A model generated the notes under the pieces. The model was not told the DNA's origin. It did no database searches and worked only from the letters and a program-made list of their open reading frames with translations. This document shows, piece after piece, positions 1 to 10,933 of a stretch of DNA of 64,000 nt. The position numbers and the translations under genes are program-made. The DNA is from Conus ventricosus. Taxonomy: Eukaryota; Mollusca; Gastropoda; Neogastropoda; Conidae. Location of the stretch: positions 1,428,456 through 1,492,455 of the forward strand of contig CM031621.1 in assembly GCA_018398815.1 (NCBI GenBank), given 5' to 3'. Numbering within the stretch: position 1 is the first letter of the stretch; each line of letters starts with the position of its first letter.

Positions 1-1655
1 AGTTATTTTCGTGCTTCTTGGTTCTCATGTCGCATTCCACAGTGGTATCGGTTGTAAATTATAAAATTAATATTTTCATTCAAAATCTGTCATTTTGGTA
101 CTGTGCTGGGGCAGTACTACAGGTGTGGAAAATTATTGTGGTTTCAGGCGCGCTGCGAGCGTTAGCCTGATTTATAAATATGGAAGAGCAAGTTTAAAAT
201 TTTATTCTAAATGCGCTACGCTGAAGCGGTGACATTTTTCTTGGTCAGCGATTTGGTCAGACACAGAGCGTGCCGCGCACGCTTATTTTCCATTTTGGCT
301 GAATCATTCTTTATTTGTGTGTACTCCGTCAGAGAGAGGAGTATGCTAGTTTGGTTCTATAAATATAAAATTATTTATTTTAATTTAAGGAAAAGAGAAA
401 AAACTTCAGGCCGGACGCGGTGTTGATTGAGTTACCGCGCGACTCACTTGGGGTCGGGAAGCGAGCGTTCCTTCGCGGCGCCCCTGGTTGGTTCCGCTCC
501 GCCTGTTTGTCTATTTGTTTATGTATTGTTTTATTTTGTTTCTCATTTAATTTACTATTATATTTCCTTTAATGTGAATGTGGTATGGGTGTGTTGTAAT
601 TTTATTCTCAAGTCAACACGTTATCTGACTTGTTTTCCTTGTCAGTTTTTGTATACCCGAGGCCTTCAGATTGAAGGGGTAGTATATATTATGACAAAAA
701 TAGTTTCATCAGGTAAACGAATTTGTGTGTGTTGTTTTTTTTTAATCATTAGAGAGAAGAAAAAAAAAAAAAAGATAGTAATAATGAAATGTGAAGTAAA
801 TTAAACTAGGTTCAGTCTTGCGGGTGTAGCCCTTTCGCCAGGTAATAGCCTGCACCTACACCATATTTCAGCTGTACCTAGAATGTATTCTAATGCCCCT
901 TTTATAGGGCTGGGGTTTGTTTCTTGTTTTCCGTTGGTTGACGGGGTGCGGTCCAGACGCCGTCTGGATATACATTCCGAGAGCTGTATGAAGAGGAGCC
1001 GGACGCTGACCGTGGTACTAAGAGCGAGGCCAGAACGCCCTTCCTGAGTATCAGCTTCTTTGGATGCACCTGTGTTCCCCTGTTCGGACTTGAAAAGACT
1101 TTAAGCTAAGTTTATTTCTAGCTGTGTATGGTGGTGTTTGGTGATGCCTGGCGTGTGTGGAGACATTCTGTTTGGCTGTGAGGTTTGTGAGGGTATATGA
1201 GTGTTCATGAATTGTGTAAGTGTGCAAATGTTGATGAATATGCTTGTGTGGCTGGGATAGACCCTGTTCCTCCTTCATTTAATTGTTTCTCCCCTGTCCT
1301 CTCTTCTTTCTTTATTTTGGGATAGATTAGTGGTTGTTTAAATTTAGTTGTTCCCTGGGCCAGGGTGTGGGGTCTTTTGTTGGTTATTTTGTCCATTAAG
1401 TAATCTTCTTTTAGGTGGCTGTCATCTTCTATTTTTCCTTCTTTTCCAATTTATCTCTCTATCCTCACTCTTCTTGATAGTCGTCCCTCCTCCGCTAGGT
1501 GTGAATGAGATATTTTCATTAATTTAATAATTGCTTATTTGGTTTACTTTTTCCACGAGTGGTTTGAGTGTGTGGTCGGTGAGTGTTGTGCCCTGCCTGT
1601 CCCTCTCTCCTCTTCCATCCTCACATCCTTGATACGTGGACCTTGACCGCGGACA
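1..1655 (+). repeat. 5' LTR (3' three quarters)
   Basis: The sequence matches 9088-10738 almost throughout, with scattered single-base insertions and deletions. It ends in ACA just before the primer-binding site, as expected of a TG...CA LTR. The missing start would correspond to 8503-9087. Small open frames here are chance. Confidence 0.9.
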
Positions 1656-1657
1656 TT

Positions 1658-1674
1658 TGGGGGCTCGTCCGGAT
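1658..1674 (+). promoter_or_regulatory. Primer-binding site, tRNA-Pro type
   Basis: The bases TGGGGGCTCGTCCGGAT begin two bases after the LTR end. They match the 3' end complement of tRNA-Pro known from gammaretroviruses, with one G fewer in the GGG run. It primes minus-strand DNA synthesis. Position and sequence agree; only the one-base difference lowers certainty. Confidence 0.8.
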
Positions 1675-3667
1675 GTGAAGGTTTGGAATTGAGGAGGGTT
1701 GGTCGGGATTTTCACAGCACTCTCGACTACTGCTCCAGCCCTCATGGCTGTGTTGTATTAAGCGGTGTGTTGGCTGGGCCGGAGTCCCACCGTGAAGGGG
1801 ACTCCACGCGGAGCGGAGCATTTGTGGGTTGCCGTGACGGAAAGTCCAGTTCCCGTCCTTGGTCGCCGGCGCTCTAGCCGCCTCTGCGTTTTGTTCGTTT
1901 GATTGTTTTCTAAAAGTATCGCCGGTGTTTGTAAAATTAATTCCTTAACTTTACTGTTATCTTTCAATAGGTAACGGGAGGGTAAAGGGTGGGGAGTGTA
2001 TTTTGGTTCCATTGTGCAGGTTCTACAGCGTCAGTGTTTGTGCTGACATAGGTTAGACCGTATTTGCTTGCCTGATTTGCCTGTACCCAAGACTACGACT
2101 GAGAGTAGCGCAGGTAAAAGTAGGTAGGATCCTGTTGGTTTATTGGTCTAAATTGCGTGCGGAAAACTAGCTGGTAACACCCCTCTGTCCTGTTAAAATA
2201 CTTAGGTATTTATTTTCTGGTGATTATTTTTGTTTACACTAGGGTCAGGTTTCTGTATTTGTTTAGTAGTAAGGAGACTAGCTCCCTTTAGATAGGCTTT
2301 TTCTTCTATCTATTCGCACTCACTAGCTATTTTTATATTTTTCTTGTTAGTTTAAAATTTACACTCTTTAATGGTGGTGTGGGGTTGCGAAAAGAAAAGA
2401 AATAAAAGTGTTAGTGTTGTGGATTGAGAGGTTGGCTTGGCTGGTCTGTGTTTATCCGTTACGCCACCTTCCAACTTACAGTGTACCCCACCTCCCTTAC
2501 CACTCTCACCGCGGTGTTACACAGTTCAGGCGTGCTCGCGTGGCTTGCCACTGCGCGCCGTAACTGGGTCAGCTGAAATCTACAGGCTAGGCGTGTTGGT
2601 GCAGTGTGCACATATCAGCCGCGGGGTATTCAAGCAATCTTTTCGACTTTGCGAAACTGTTCAGTTTGCGTCGTCATCTCGTAGTTTATTCCATCGTGAT
2701 TTAGTCAGTCCATCCGGCCGTTACTCACTTATCCATTTTCCCGTCGTTGCGTTTTTGTGTGTCGTCCGTGTTTTGTATTTATATTGATTTTGCGGCCGTT
2801 ACATTTGCGTTGGCGTAGCTGAGTAAAATCAATGAGTTTGATGTTTTGCTCAGTCAGTTGCGACTTGTGATCTGAGGATTTGTTTGGTTAGTGTATTGTT
2901 CCTACACGAGGGATCAAGAAGGCCTAATCACCTGTCTAGTCGCTTATTCACAAGTGATTGTTATTGGGAAAGGTTTAGGGCGGTATTCCTTCGTTAGGAG
3001 TCTGTAGCTCTATTCTAAGCTTCTGCTTATTTTTCCTTCTGGTTTGTCGATTCGCTGTGCGACAGTTGAGGGCTTCATTCAGAGGAGTTTTCTTGGTCAA
3101 GAGGGTTTTGGAAGAGTTGTTTCCCTTTTGATCAAAATAGGTATATTAGTGACCGGAGATAGGGTAGTCTCCTGTTCTTTTGGTAACGCGTTTTCATTGT
3201 TGCGATGTTAGGATACTGTTTCTGTAAAGGGTCGTTCGTTCCCTTTACTTGGTGAGATTTTCTATAAACCTTTTGTGTGTGAATCTGTCCGGGGACAGGT
3301 GCTTTTCACTTTGTTTTGATTCTGCGTCGGTCTCAGAGGGGTATAGGAAATTATCTTCCTTACCTTGTTGTTGGATTGGCGTTATTGATTTGAAGGCAGG
3401 TAGTCTTCCATTGACTGGTGTGATGAGACATAGTGGAAAGATTTGTGGGTTGAAGACCACTTTGTCATAATCTCCATTTTGTCATTGTGACTTGTATTTC
3501 AACCAAGACTTACTTCCACTTTAGCTGTGGGTCAGGTCTGTGCATAACTTTATTGTTTCAAGTGTTTGGAACTAAGTGACATTTCATATCGTAACCATAT
3601 TCCTGGAAGCGTTTTGCCCCGCGTGTTTTACGTGAAAACTATTGTGCGTAATCACTTTGTGGGAAAA
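1675..3667 (+). other. Long untranslated leader of the LTR element
   Basis: About 2 kb between the primer-binding site and the first plausible gag start. It is T-rich with no sustained open frame and no recognisable domain. It presumably holds packaging and splice signals, but none can be identified by eye. Confidence 0.6.
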
Positions 3668-5235
3668 ATGGCTACTGGCGAGGATCGTCGGTTCACCGCT
3701 CTCAAGTAAAGGGCACAGGGATTGTACCTGGACTAGCTACTCCTGTGTCTCACTACACCTCCCGTACAGATCTGATATTGATACTCACGTGGTGTTCTCT
3801 ACTGGAGAAGGACAACCACCGGTCACGACGTCTCCGTCAGTCAGTATAACCATACCTTTTGGTTCACCATCTCCGAGGAGACGACCACTTCCCACCTCCT
3901 TTTCCAGTGTTGGTCGACCTATCCCTTTTCCGAGGGAGAACCTAATACGGCACCGTCACCGTTTCCGCGTCCCCTGGACCAGCTCCACTGGATCATTACT
4001 TATGATGAGGTTTGAGAGAGAAGAGAGGAGGCGAAGGAAAGAAAAGAAAGAATAGAGAGAGAAGAGAGGGAGGCGAAGGAAAGAAGAGAAAAGGAAGAAA
4101 GAAAATAGAAAGAGAAGAGAAAGAAGCTAAGGAAGAAAGGAGATGGAGAAGGAGATGGAGGAGAGGAGGTTAGAGAGAGAAGAGAAAGAAGCAAGGAAGA
4201 AAGAAGATGGAAAATGGAGATGGAAATGAAAAGACAAGAACAAGAAGACAAGAAAAGAGAGGAGGAAGAACCCAAAGGAAGAGAGAATTCGATTTCGAAA
4301 CTCGTCTTAATGTTGAGCGAGAGAAAATCCGAGCGGAATTCATCTCGCAACTAGAGGATGACAATCTCTCTCAGGACCGCCACATGCTCCGGCATCTGTA
4401 GCGGCACCGTCAGGGTGGAAAATATACCCCCACTTGTTCCCCCCATGATTCAAATGCCCAGATACAATGATAAGGAGTCTATTGACACTTATATCGAACA
4501 TTTTGAAGCTGTGGGCTCAAGCTTATGAGTTAAACAATGAAAGAAAGGCTCTATATCTAGTGAGCAATCTCACGGGTAAAGCCAAGGAGGCCTTCGTGGA
4601 TATTCCACCAGGAGCTACATATGACGAGCTGAAAGCTGCTTTGAGATACTAGACTCCACATGACCCCAGAGAGCTACAGGAGGCAATTTCGCTCCATGAA
4701 GAAGCTACCTGATGAGACGTTCTACCAATTTGGCGAGCGGCTTCGTCGATCCCTCGATTATTGGGTGGAAACGTCAGGTTTGGAATTGAGACAATGTATT
4801 TTATTGGAGCAGCTCATGAATTCGGTTTCGCCTGACCTACGCTGCAGTTGGGTGAGGCCAACCACAGAGTTACGCAGAGGCATTGAGGATAGCTGAGGCC
4901 TATGCCGATGCACGACGATATTATTACCATTCCTCGGCAAGTACCAGGAAACCACAAGGTGAGGATTCGTCTGCCACCGGACAGTCTTCGTCTGCCACCG
5001 GACAGTCTTCGTCTGCCACCGGACAGTTTTCGTCTCCAGCAAGTGCAGACCACCAAAACCAAGGGGAAGAGGGACAAACCAGGCGCAGAGCCGACAGTGT
5101 TTGTATGTGGTCGCATCGGTCATCTGGCGCGTGTCTGCCCTGACCGTAAAAAACAACCTACAACGCAAGTTAAAGTGGCATATGGGGAGGTGGAAGTGAC
5201 TACGCCAGCCTGCCCTACCTTCCTGTCAGTATAGC
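3668..5235 (+). pseudogene. gag: gag polyprotein of the LTR element, frameshifted
   Basis: Gag forms the particle that packages the element's RNA. A likely start is the ATG at 3668 (AAAAATGG context), although a shift soon follows. A proline-rich stretch (about 3800-3980) leads into a very purine-rich segment (4000-4350) coding charged Arg/Lys/Glu runs, probably a coiled coil. The core at 4448-4915 has the usual gypsy gag signature, a region predicted helical with LTGKAKEAF followed by YRRQFRSMKK and FGERLRRSLDYW. A zinc-knuckle remnant lies at 5097-5141 (CGRIGHLARVC). The first Cys of the CCHC box is replaced by Val, or obscured by an indel. An in-frame triplication of a short Ser/Thr/Gly/Gln segment sits at 4970-5030. 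At least three frame changes break the ORF, so it is annotated as broken. Confidence 0.75.
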
Positions 5236-5640
5236 GGGAAACGTTGTCGAGGCCATTAGAGACACGGGCGCCACGGCAGTGTTTGTTGACGAGAAGTTAG
5301 TACCTAAGGATGCTCCTCGCGGAAATACCTGCGAAGTCGCGGGAGTCGATGTCATCGTTCACTGCCACTCGATCAACGGTGCTTGTAGACCTCTCGACGC
5401 CCTACTTCAGGGGGAAAGTAGGGCAGTGGCTTTGAGGCAACCAGCGTACTCCCTCCTCATAGGGAACACTGTCTGCAGGGAGGATGGTGGGAGCTTCTCC
5501 ATATCCACTGAGTTACCTCCAGAGGTGTTCGTCGCCGCCACCACTCGGGCGCAGGCAGAGAGAGAAAAGAGAGTCTTAAAGCCCTTGTTAAAACCCGTGC
5601 CTTCACGCGACCAGGTCAGTTTAGAACCTTCAGCGATCAA
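5190..5640 (+). pseudogene. pol: Aspartic protease domain of pol
   Basis: Retropepsin cleaves the gag-pol polyprotein. The active-site motif D-T-G-A (Asp codon at 5261) sits in a hydrophobic context (VVEAIRDTGATAVFV), followed by a spacing typical of the retropepsin fold and an IGNTV segment near 5460. The frame is continuous from about 5190 into the integrase linker, ending at 5950. It overlaps the end of gag in another frame, as is usual where pol is expressed by frameshift. The motif is clear; the exact boundaries are estimates. Confidence 0.75.
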
Positions 5641-6930
5641 GGGACTACAAAGTAAAGACCCCACACTGAACAAGGTAAGACAGCTCGTGGGAAAGTCTAC
5701 TCGAGAGCGGCCTAATGGAAAGATCAAGTTCGTCCAGCAAAAGGGACTTCTGCACGGCAGTTTTCTTCAGCCACCACTACGGTCACCCAGTTGGTCGTAC
5801 CAGAAGCGCTTCGGCAGACAGTGTTGCGTCTGGGACATGACCCGCCATGGCCGGGCACCTGGGAACAAGACGCACTCTAGAGCGGATTCAGCAAGCCTTC
5901 TATTGGCCTGGGATGACTCGGGATGTGAGGAGATTCTGTCGAACCTGTGACATCTGTCAGAGAACCACGCCCAAGGGACGGCATACCAAGGTGCCTCTAG
6001 GCACAGTTCCTTTGGTAGGAACTCCCTTCGAAAAGGTCGGTGTGGACCTTATCGGCCCCATTGTTCCAGCGTCAGATCGTGGACACCGCTTCGTATTGGT
6101 TACGGTCGACTACGCCAACGGTATCCTGAGGCCACACCCCTCAAGAAAATAGATTCCGCAAAACCGTAGCTGAAGCCCTATGGGAATGTGGACAAGGACA
6201 GGTGTGCCAGGGAGTGTCCTATCGGATCAAGGAACTCAGTTTCTATCTGACGTGATGAATGAGGTGTACCGATTGCTTGCAAATCCACAGAGAGACAACT
6301 ACACCGTACCATGCACAGGCAAACGGGCTAGTGGACGCTTCAATGGGACCCTCAAACAAATGATTAAGAAACTTGCTCAAGAACAACCCCGTGATTGGGA
6401 CAGATTCCTGCCCGGCGTTTTATTTGCTTACAGAGAAGTGCCCCAAGAGAGTATGGGATTCTCTCCCTTCGAGCTACTCTATGGGAGGACAGTGAAAGGA
6501 CCCATGGCAGTGCTACGTCAGCAGTGGACCCAGGAACAGGCCAATCAAGAGCTGCGGACTCAAGCTGAGTAGTGCTGGATCTGAAAGAGAGGCTTGCAGC
6601 ACATGCAAACTAGCACACCAAAATCTGGACCCATGCTCAGAAACGGTATAAGCAGTACTACGACCAGAAGGCCAGGCAAAAATGGTTTGAACCAGACGAT
6701 GAAGTGCTGCTTCTTCTACCCCTGCACCACAATAAAACTGCAGTTGTCCTGGCAGGACCTTTCAGAATCTTGAGGAGAGTTAGGGACTGGGACTATGTTG
6801 TCCTCATCAAAGGGAAAGAGAAACTCGTACATGCCAACCTCCTCAAGAGGTATGAAAGAAGGGAGTCATGCAACGCTGGATTTACGCCTGTGGTAATAGA
6901 AGAAATAAGGAAACTTCGCCCTGAGCTCTG
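5640..6930 (+). pseudogene. pol: Integrase domain of pol, placed before reverse transcriptase
   Basis: Integrase inserts the element DNA into the host chromosome. A zinc-binding HHCC module is visible around 5835-5965 (second His in GHLGTRRTLERI, Cys pair in CRTCDICQ). The DDE core follows, with the first Asp in FEKVGVDLIGP (about 6030-6060) and the second in VLSDQGTQF (about 6215-6245). A C-terminal module with the GPF signature (VVLAGPFRIL) and a basic tail follows at about 6735-6870. Frameshifts occur near 5850, 6152 and 6575. The position upstream of reverse transcriptase is the unusual point: in ordinary Ty3/gypsy elements this domain ends pol. Confidence 0.85.
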
Positions 6931-7900
6931 ACATACCATGTGTGGCGACTCAGCCCAGTGAAACATGGAAAGACGTTCAGGTTGCGCAAGACCTACCCGA
7001 GGAGCATCAAGCTGCAGCAAGAATGTTGTGCCAAGAGTATGCCGATGTTTTGACTGACGTACCACTACGTTGCAACCTGGGAAATTGTACTCTGGTTCTC
7101 ACTCAGCAGGAACCCATTCGAGTGAAACAGTACCCACTACCCCTGTCGCAATCCGCTGCATCAAGGCTGAAATTCAGGACATGTTGCGAATGAACGTCAT
7201 CGGCGTTGCAGTTCCCTTATTCCTCGCCTATTCTACTGGTCAAGAAACCTGATGGCCGAATGAGATTTTGCGTGGACTTCCGAAGGTTGAATCGAGTTCT
7301 CAAGTTCGACGCAGAGCCAATGCCAGACATGGGAAAGATCTTCGCTCAGTTGGCCAAGGCCCAGTACTTCAGCAAGCTTGACTTGGCAAAAGGCTATGGC
7401 AAATCCCAATGGATCCTGCCGACAGGGAGAAAAAACTGCATTTACTATGCCTGAGGGTCAGTTTCAGTTCCAAGTTATGCATTTGGACTCAAGATGCAGG
7501 TGCAGTGTTTAGCCGTATCATGCGGCTCATGTTACAGCCACTGGAAATGAATGAAGCTCATAACTCATCGATGATCTACTTTTGGCAACTGTAACAGGGA
7601 GGAACATCTGCGCTTGCTCAGGAAACTCTTCCATCGTCTCCGAGAGGTGCAACTCGCAGCACGCCCTACCAAGTGCAGGATAGGGGAGTCAGAGGTGCCG
7701 TTTTTGGGACATGTGTTGGCAAGGGGTACCTTCTGCCAGAGCCCGACAAGGTGGGAAGAATCGAGGACGCTCAGCCACCCAAGACTAGGAGCTCCGTTCA
7801 TTCCTGGCCTGGTCGGATATTACGAAAGTTGTACCTCACTTTGCAGAGACAGCAAAGCCCCTTACCGACAAAACCTCTGCTCGAAGCCTGAGAATCTGGA
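6931..7900 (+). pseudogene. pol: Reverse transcriptase domain of pol
   Basis: This domain copies the element RNA into DNA. Recognisable blocks in order are the N-terminal region with EYADVLTDVP (about 7035), LVKKPDGRMRFCVDFRRLN (about 7240-7295), and the first catalytic aspartate block YFSKLDLAKGY (about 7365-7400). The second catalytic block appears as Ile-Asp-Asp at 7567-7575, followed by leucines; the aromatic residue usually before it is lost or hidden by an indel. Thumb sequence continues to about 7800. At least four frame changes are present. The relation to gypsy reverse transcriptases is clear from the blocks, but the protein as given could not be made. Confidence 0.85.
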
Positions 7901-8345
7901 TTGGAAGGAGGAAGACGTGAAGGCTTTCAGGGAGCTGAAGGACGCTATATCCAGACAGCCAGTGCTGCAACTTGCAGACCCCGACGCCACTTCGTGCTTC
8001 GCACAGATGCGTCCAGAATTGGGCTCGGGGCTGCTCTACTCCAAGACCAAGGTCGAGGTCTGCTTCCCATAACCTATGCCAGCAAGAAGTTAACGGGAGC
8101 AGAATTAAACTACCACACCATCGAGTTGGAGTGTCTCGCCGTGGTGTGGGCCCGTCCGCTGCTTCTATCCGTATCTCTACGGCAAGGAATTCATTCTAGA
8201 GTCTGACCACCATCCCTTGGCCTACCTGCACAAAATCCGTCCAGTAAGTCGTCGACTGATGGGTTGGGCGGTCGAGCTTCAAAGTCATGCCTTCAGGTTC
8301 CGACATATTCCTGGAAGGACAATGTGGAGGCAGACTTCATGAGTC
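7901..8345 (+). pseudogene. pol: RNase H domain of pol
   Basis: RNase H degrades the RNA strand of the RNA/DNA hybrid. The first acidic residue is in LRTDASRIGLGAAL (about 8005-8045), the glutamate in LECLAVVWA (about 8125-8150), and the last aspartate in LESDHHPLAYL (about 8195-8230). The closing stretch FRFRHIPG (about 8290-8315) is typical of the end of gypsy RNase H. Pol ends here, roughly 150 bp before the purine tract, with no integrase following. Confidence 0.85.
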
Positions 8346-8488
8346 GAATGCATTGAAGATTCTTCCCCTGCACTCTGAAACTTACCAAGGTTTCACCCAG
8401 TTTCATTTGTGTGTGTTTGACCTCTCTGCATGCTTATAACCAGCGGTGCTGGAAGGCTGCAGGGGACTGTGCCTCGGTGGCACAGGCC

Positions 8489-8502
8489 TTTTGGGTGGGG
8501 GG
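8489..8502 (+). promoter_or_regulatory. Polypurine tract before 3' LTR
   Basis: A G-rich run (TTTTGGGTGGGGGG) immediately precedes TGTTGTCACGG. That fits the plus-strand priming site and sets the LTR start at 8503. Confidence 0.65.
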
Positions 8503-10738
8503 TGTTGTCACGGACGGACAGCCCTCCATCCCGCTTTTAATGTAGTTTTGTCAGTTTATTACCATTTTTTTTTATGTGTGTGTAAAAGAGGGATGGGCAG
8601 CTGTGTGCTGTCAACATTTTCAGGGAGAAAAGTCTACCCGTCCGTGCGGTTTGCGTGCATCCTTTTGCACCGCATGAACATTGCTTTTTGTGAGATACCC
8701 GTATAGTTGTGAAAACCCGTGGAGAGCTCACTGAGTCATTGGAAGTTATTCCCCTTGATCGGCAGCTGGCGTTTGGGAAAATTCTTATTTAGACTCGGAT
8801 TGGAGCCACGAGTGAGAGACCACGTTCTCTTTGGCGAGGCATTTCATAACCCTGACGAAGGCCACTTGTCTGCCTGACGGTGGTAGTCTTAGGGTGAGAC
8901 AGAGGAATCCCTATTCCTGCCCACCAAGTCTTCAACTGACCCTCTTCGCTGGGGGTGACCAGCTGTCAGCCATCCCATGGTGAAGGGCTGCTGGTGCTGT
9001 CGGCTCCGAGGTTCCGGACAGTCTTTGTCGCTGAGGATTAGCCTGCCGGGCCCACTTTTCCCCTCCTTTCCACCCGCCGTTCTGGTGAGTTATTTTTCGT
9101 GCTTCTTGGTTCCATGTCGCATTCCACAGTGGTATCGGTTGTAAATATTAAAATTAATATTTTCATTCAAATCTGTCATTTTGGTACTGTGCTGGGGCAG
9201 TACTACAGGTGTGGAAAATTATTGTGGTTTCAGGCGCGCTGCGAGCGTTAGCCTGATTTATAAATATGGAAGAGCAAGTTTAAAATTTTATTCTAAATGC
9301 GCTACGCTGAAGCGGTGACATTTTTCTTGTCAGCGATTTGGTCAGACACAGAGCGTGCGCGCACGCTTATTTTCCATTTTGGCTGAATCATTCTTTATTT
9401 GTGTGTACTCGTCAGAGAGAGGAGTATGCTAGTTTGGTTCTATAAATATAAAATTATTTATTTTAATTTAAGGAAAAGAGAAAAAACTTCAGGCCGGACG
9501 CGGTGTTGATTGAGTTACCGCGCGACTCACTTGGGGTCGGGAAGCGAGCGTTCCTTCGCGGCGCCCTGGTTGGTTCCGCTCCGCCTGTTTGTCTATTTGT
9601 TTATGTATTGTTTTATTTTGTTTCTCATTTAATTTACTATTATATTTCCTTTAATGTGAATGTGGTATGGGTGTGTTGTAATTTTATTCTCAAGTCAACA
9701 CGTCATCTGACTTGTTTTCCTTGTCAGTTTTTGTATACCCGAGGCCTTCAGATTGAAGGGGTAGTATATATTATGACAAAAATAGTTTCATCAGGTAAAC
9801 GAATTTGTGTGTTGTTTTTTTTTAATCATTAGAGAGAAGAAAAAAAAAAAAAAAGATAGTATAATAATGAAATGTGAAGTAAATTAAAACTAGGTCAGTC
9901 TTGCGGGTGTAGCCCATTTCGCCAGGTAATAGCCTGCACCTACACCATATTTCAGCTGTACCTAGAATGTATTCTAATGCCCTTTTATAGGGCTGGGGTT
10001 TGTTTCTTGTTTTCCGTTGTTGACGGTCGGTGCGGTCCAGACGCCGTCTGGATATACATTCCGAGAGCTGTATGAAGAGGAGCCGGACGCTGACCGTGGT
10101 ACTAAGAGCGAGGCCAGAACGCCCTTCCTGAGTATCAGCTTCTTTGGGATGCACCTGTGTTCCCCTGTTCGGACTTGAAAAGACTTTAAGCTAAGTTTAT
10201 TCTAGCTGTGTATGGGTGGTGTTTGGTGATGCCTGGCGTGTGGGAGACATTCTGTTTGGCTGTGAGGTTTGTGAGGGTATATGAGATGTTCATGAATTGT
10301 GTAAGTGTGCGAATGTTGATGAATATGCTTGTGTGGCTGGGATAGACCCTGTTCCTCCTTCATTTAATTGTTTCTCCCCTGTCCTCTCTTCTTTCTTTAT
10401 TTTGGGATAGATTAGTGGTTGTTTAAATTTAGTTGTTCCCTGGGCCAGGGTGTGGGGTCTTTTGTTGGGTTATTTTGTCCATTAAGTAATCTTCTTTTAG
10501 GTGGCTGTCATCTTCTATTTTCCTTCTTTTCCAATTTATCTCTCTATCCTCACTCTTCTTGATAGTCGTCCCTCCTCCGCTAGGTGTGAATGAGATATTT
10601 TCATTAATTTAATAAATTGCTTATTTGGTTTACTTTTTTCCACGAGTGGTTGAGTGTGTGGTCGGTGAGTGTTGTGCCCTGCCTGTCCCTCTCTCCTCTT
10701 CCATCCTCACATCCTTGTACGTGGACTTGACCGCGACA
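8503..10738 (+). repeat. 3' LTR, about 2.24 kb
   Basis: It starts TGTTGTC after the purine tract and ends CGCGACA. The part from 9088 matches the 5' LTR. It is long for a gypsy LTR. The host sequence resumes with the intron-4 donor of the PIPOX copy only 10 bp later. The target duplication cannot be checked because the other side lies outside the window. Confidence 0.88.
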
Positions 10739-10749
10739 ACACCTCTTAC

Positions 10750-10933
10750 CTGCAAAGGTAAAGTAACGCCAAGCGGTTTAAGCAGCTTTGATGTCCATGG
10801 TCCTGTAGCCATGACAACCTTCTTGGTGTGGTATTGACATTTGTGGTTGTCAGGTAACCAGAGGTTGTCCTGGGATGATGGCAGTGACGGGTTCTCCATC
10901 ACGCAGCACCCCACCACACTGTTGGAACACTTT
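10750..10933 (-). CDS. PIPOX: PIPOX left copy, exon 4 (frameshifted)
   Basis: Acceptor TTGTGTTGCAG and donor GTAAGAGG. It starts KVFQQCGG and ends TLPLQ. After IIPGQ the frame changes relative to the family, so a stop would follow in the entry frame. The corresponding right-copy position also has an indel but a different one, which suggests read error. Confidence 0.78.

Larger units (their letters stand above)
1..10738 (+). mobile_element. Gmr1-type Ty3/gypsy LTR retrotransposon, 5' end outside window
   Basis: The element is bounded by two near-identical long repeats (1-1655 and the matching part of 8503-10738). A primer-binding site follows the first and a purine tract precedes the second. 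Between them the order is gag, aspartic protease, integrase, reverse transcriptase, RNase H. Most Ty3/gypsy elements place integrase last; integrase before reverse transcriptase is the known arrangement of the Gmr1 group, so the assignment rests on domain order plus gypsy-like motifs. Every domain is readable but broken by frameshifts. Because the LTRs also differ mostly by one-base indels, decay and sequencing error cannot be separated. The 3' LTR abuts exon 4 of the left PIPOX copy, so the insertion lies in intron 4. About 580 bp of the 5' LTR and the 5' target site lie before the window. Confidence 0.87.

Noticed and set aside
427..804. 125-codon frame with hydrophobic stretch in the LTR (and copy at 9503)
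   Set aside because: It lies inside an LTR, differs between the two LTRs by indels and resembles no protein.
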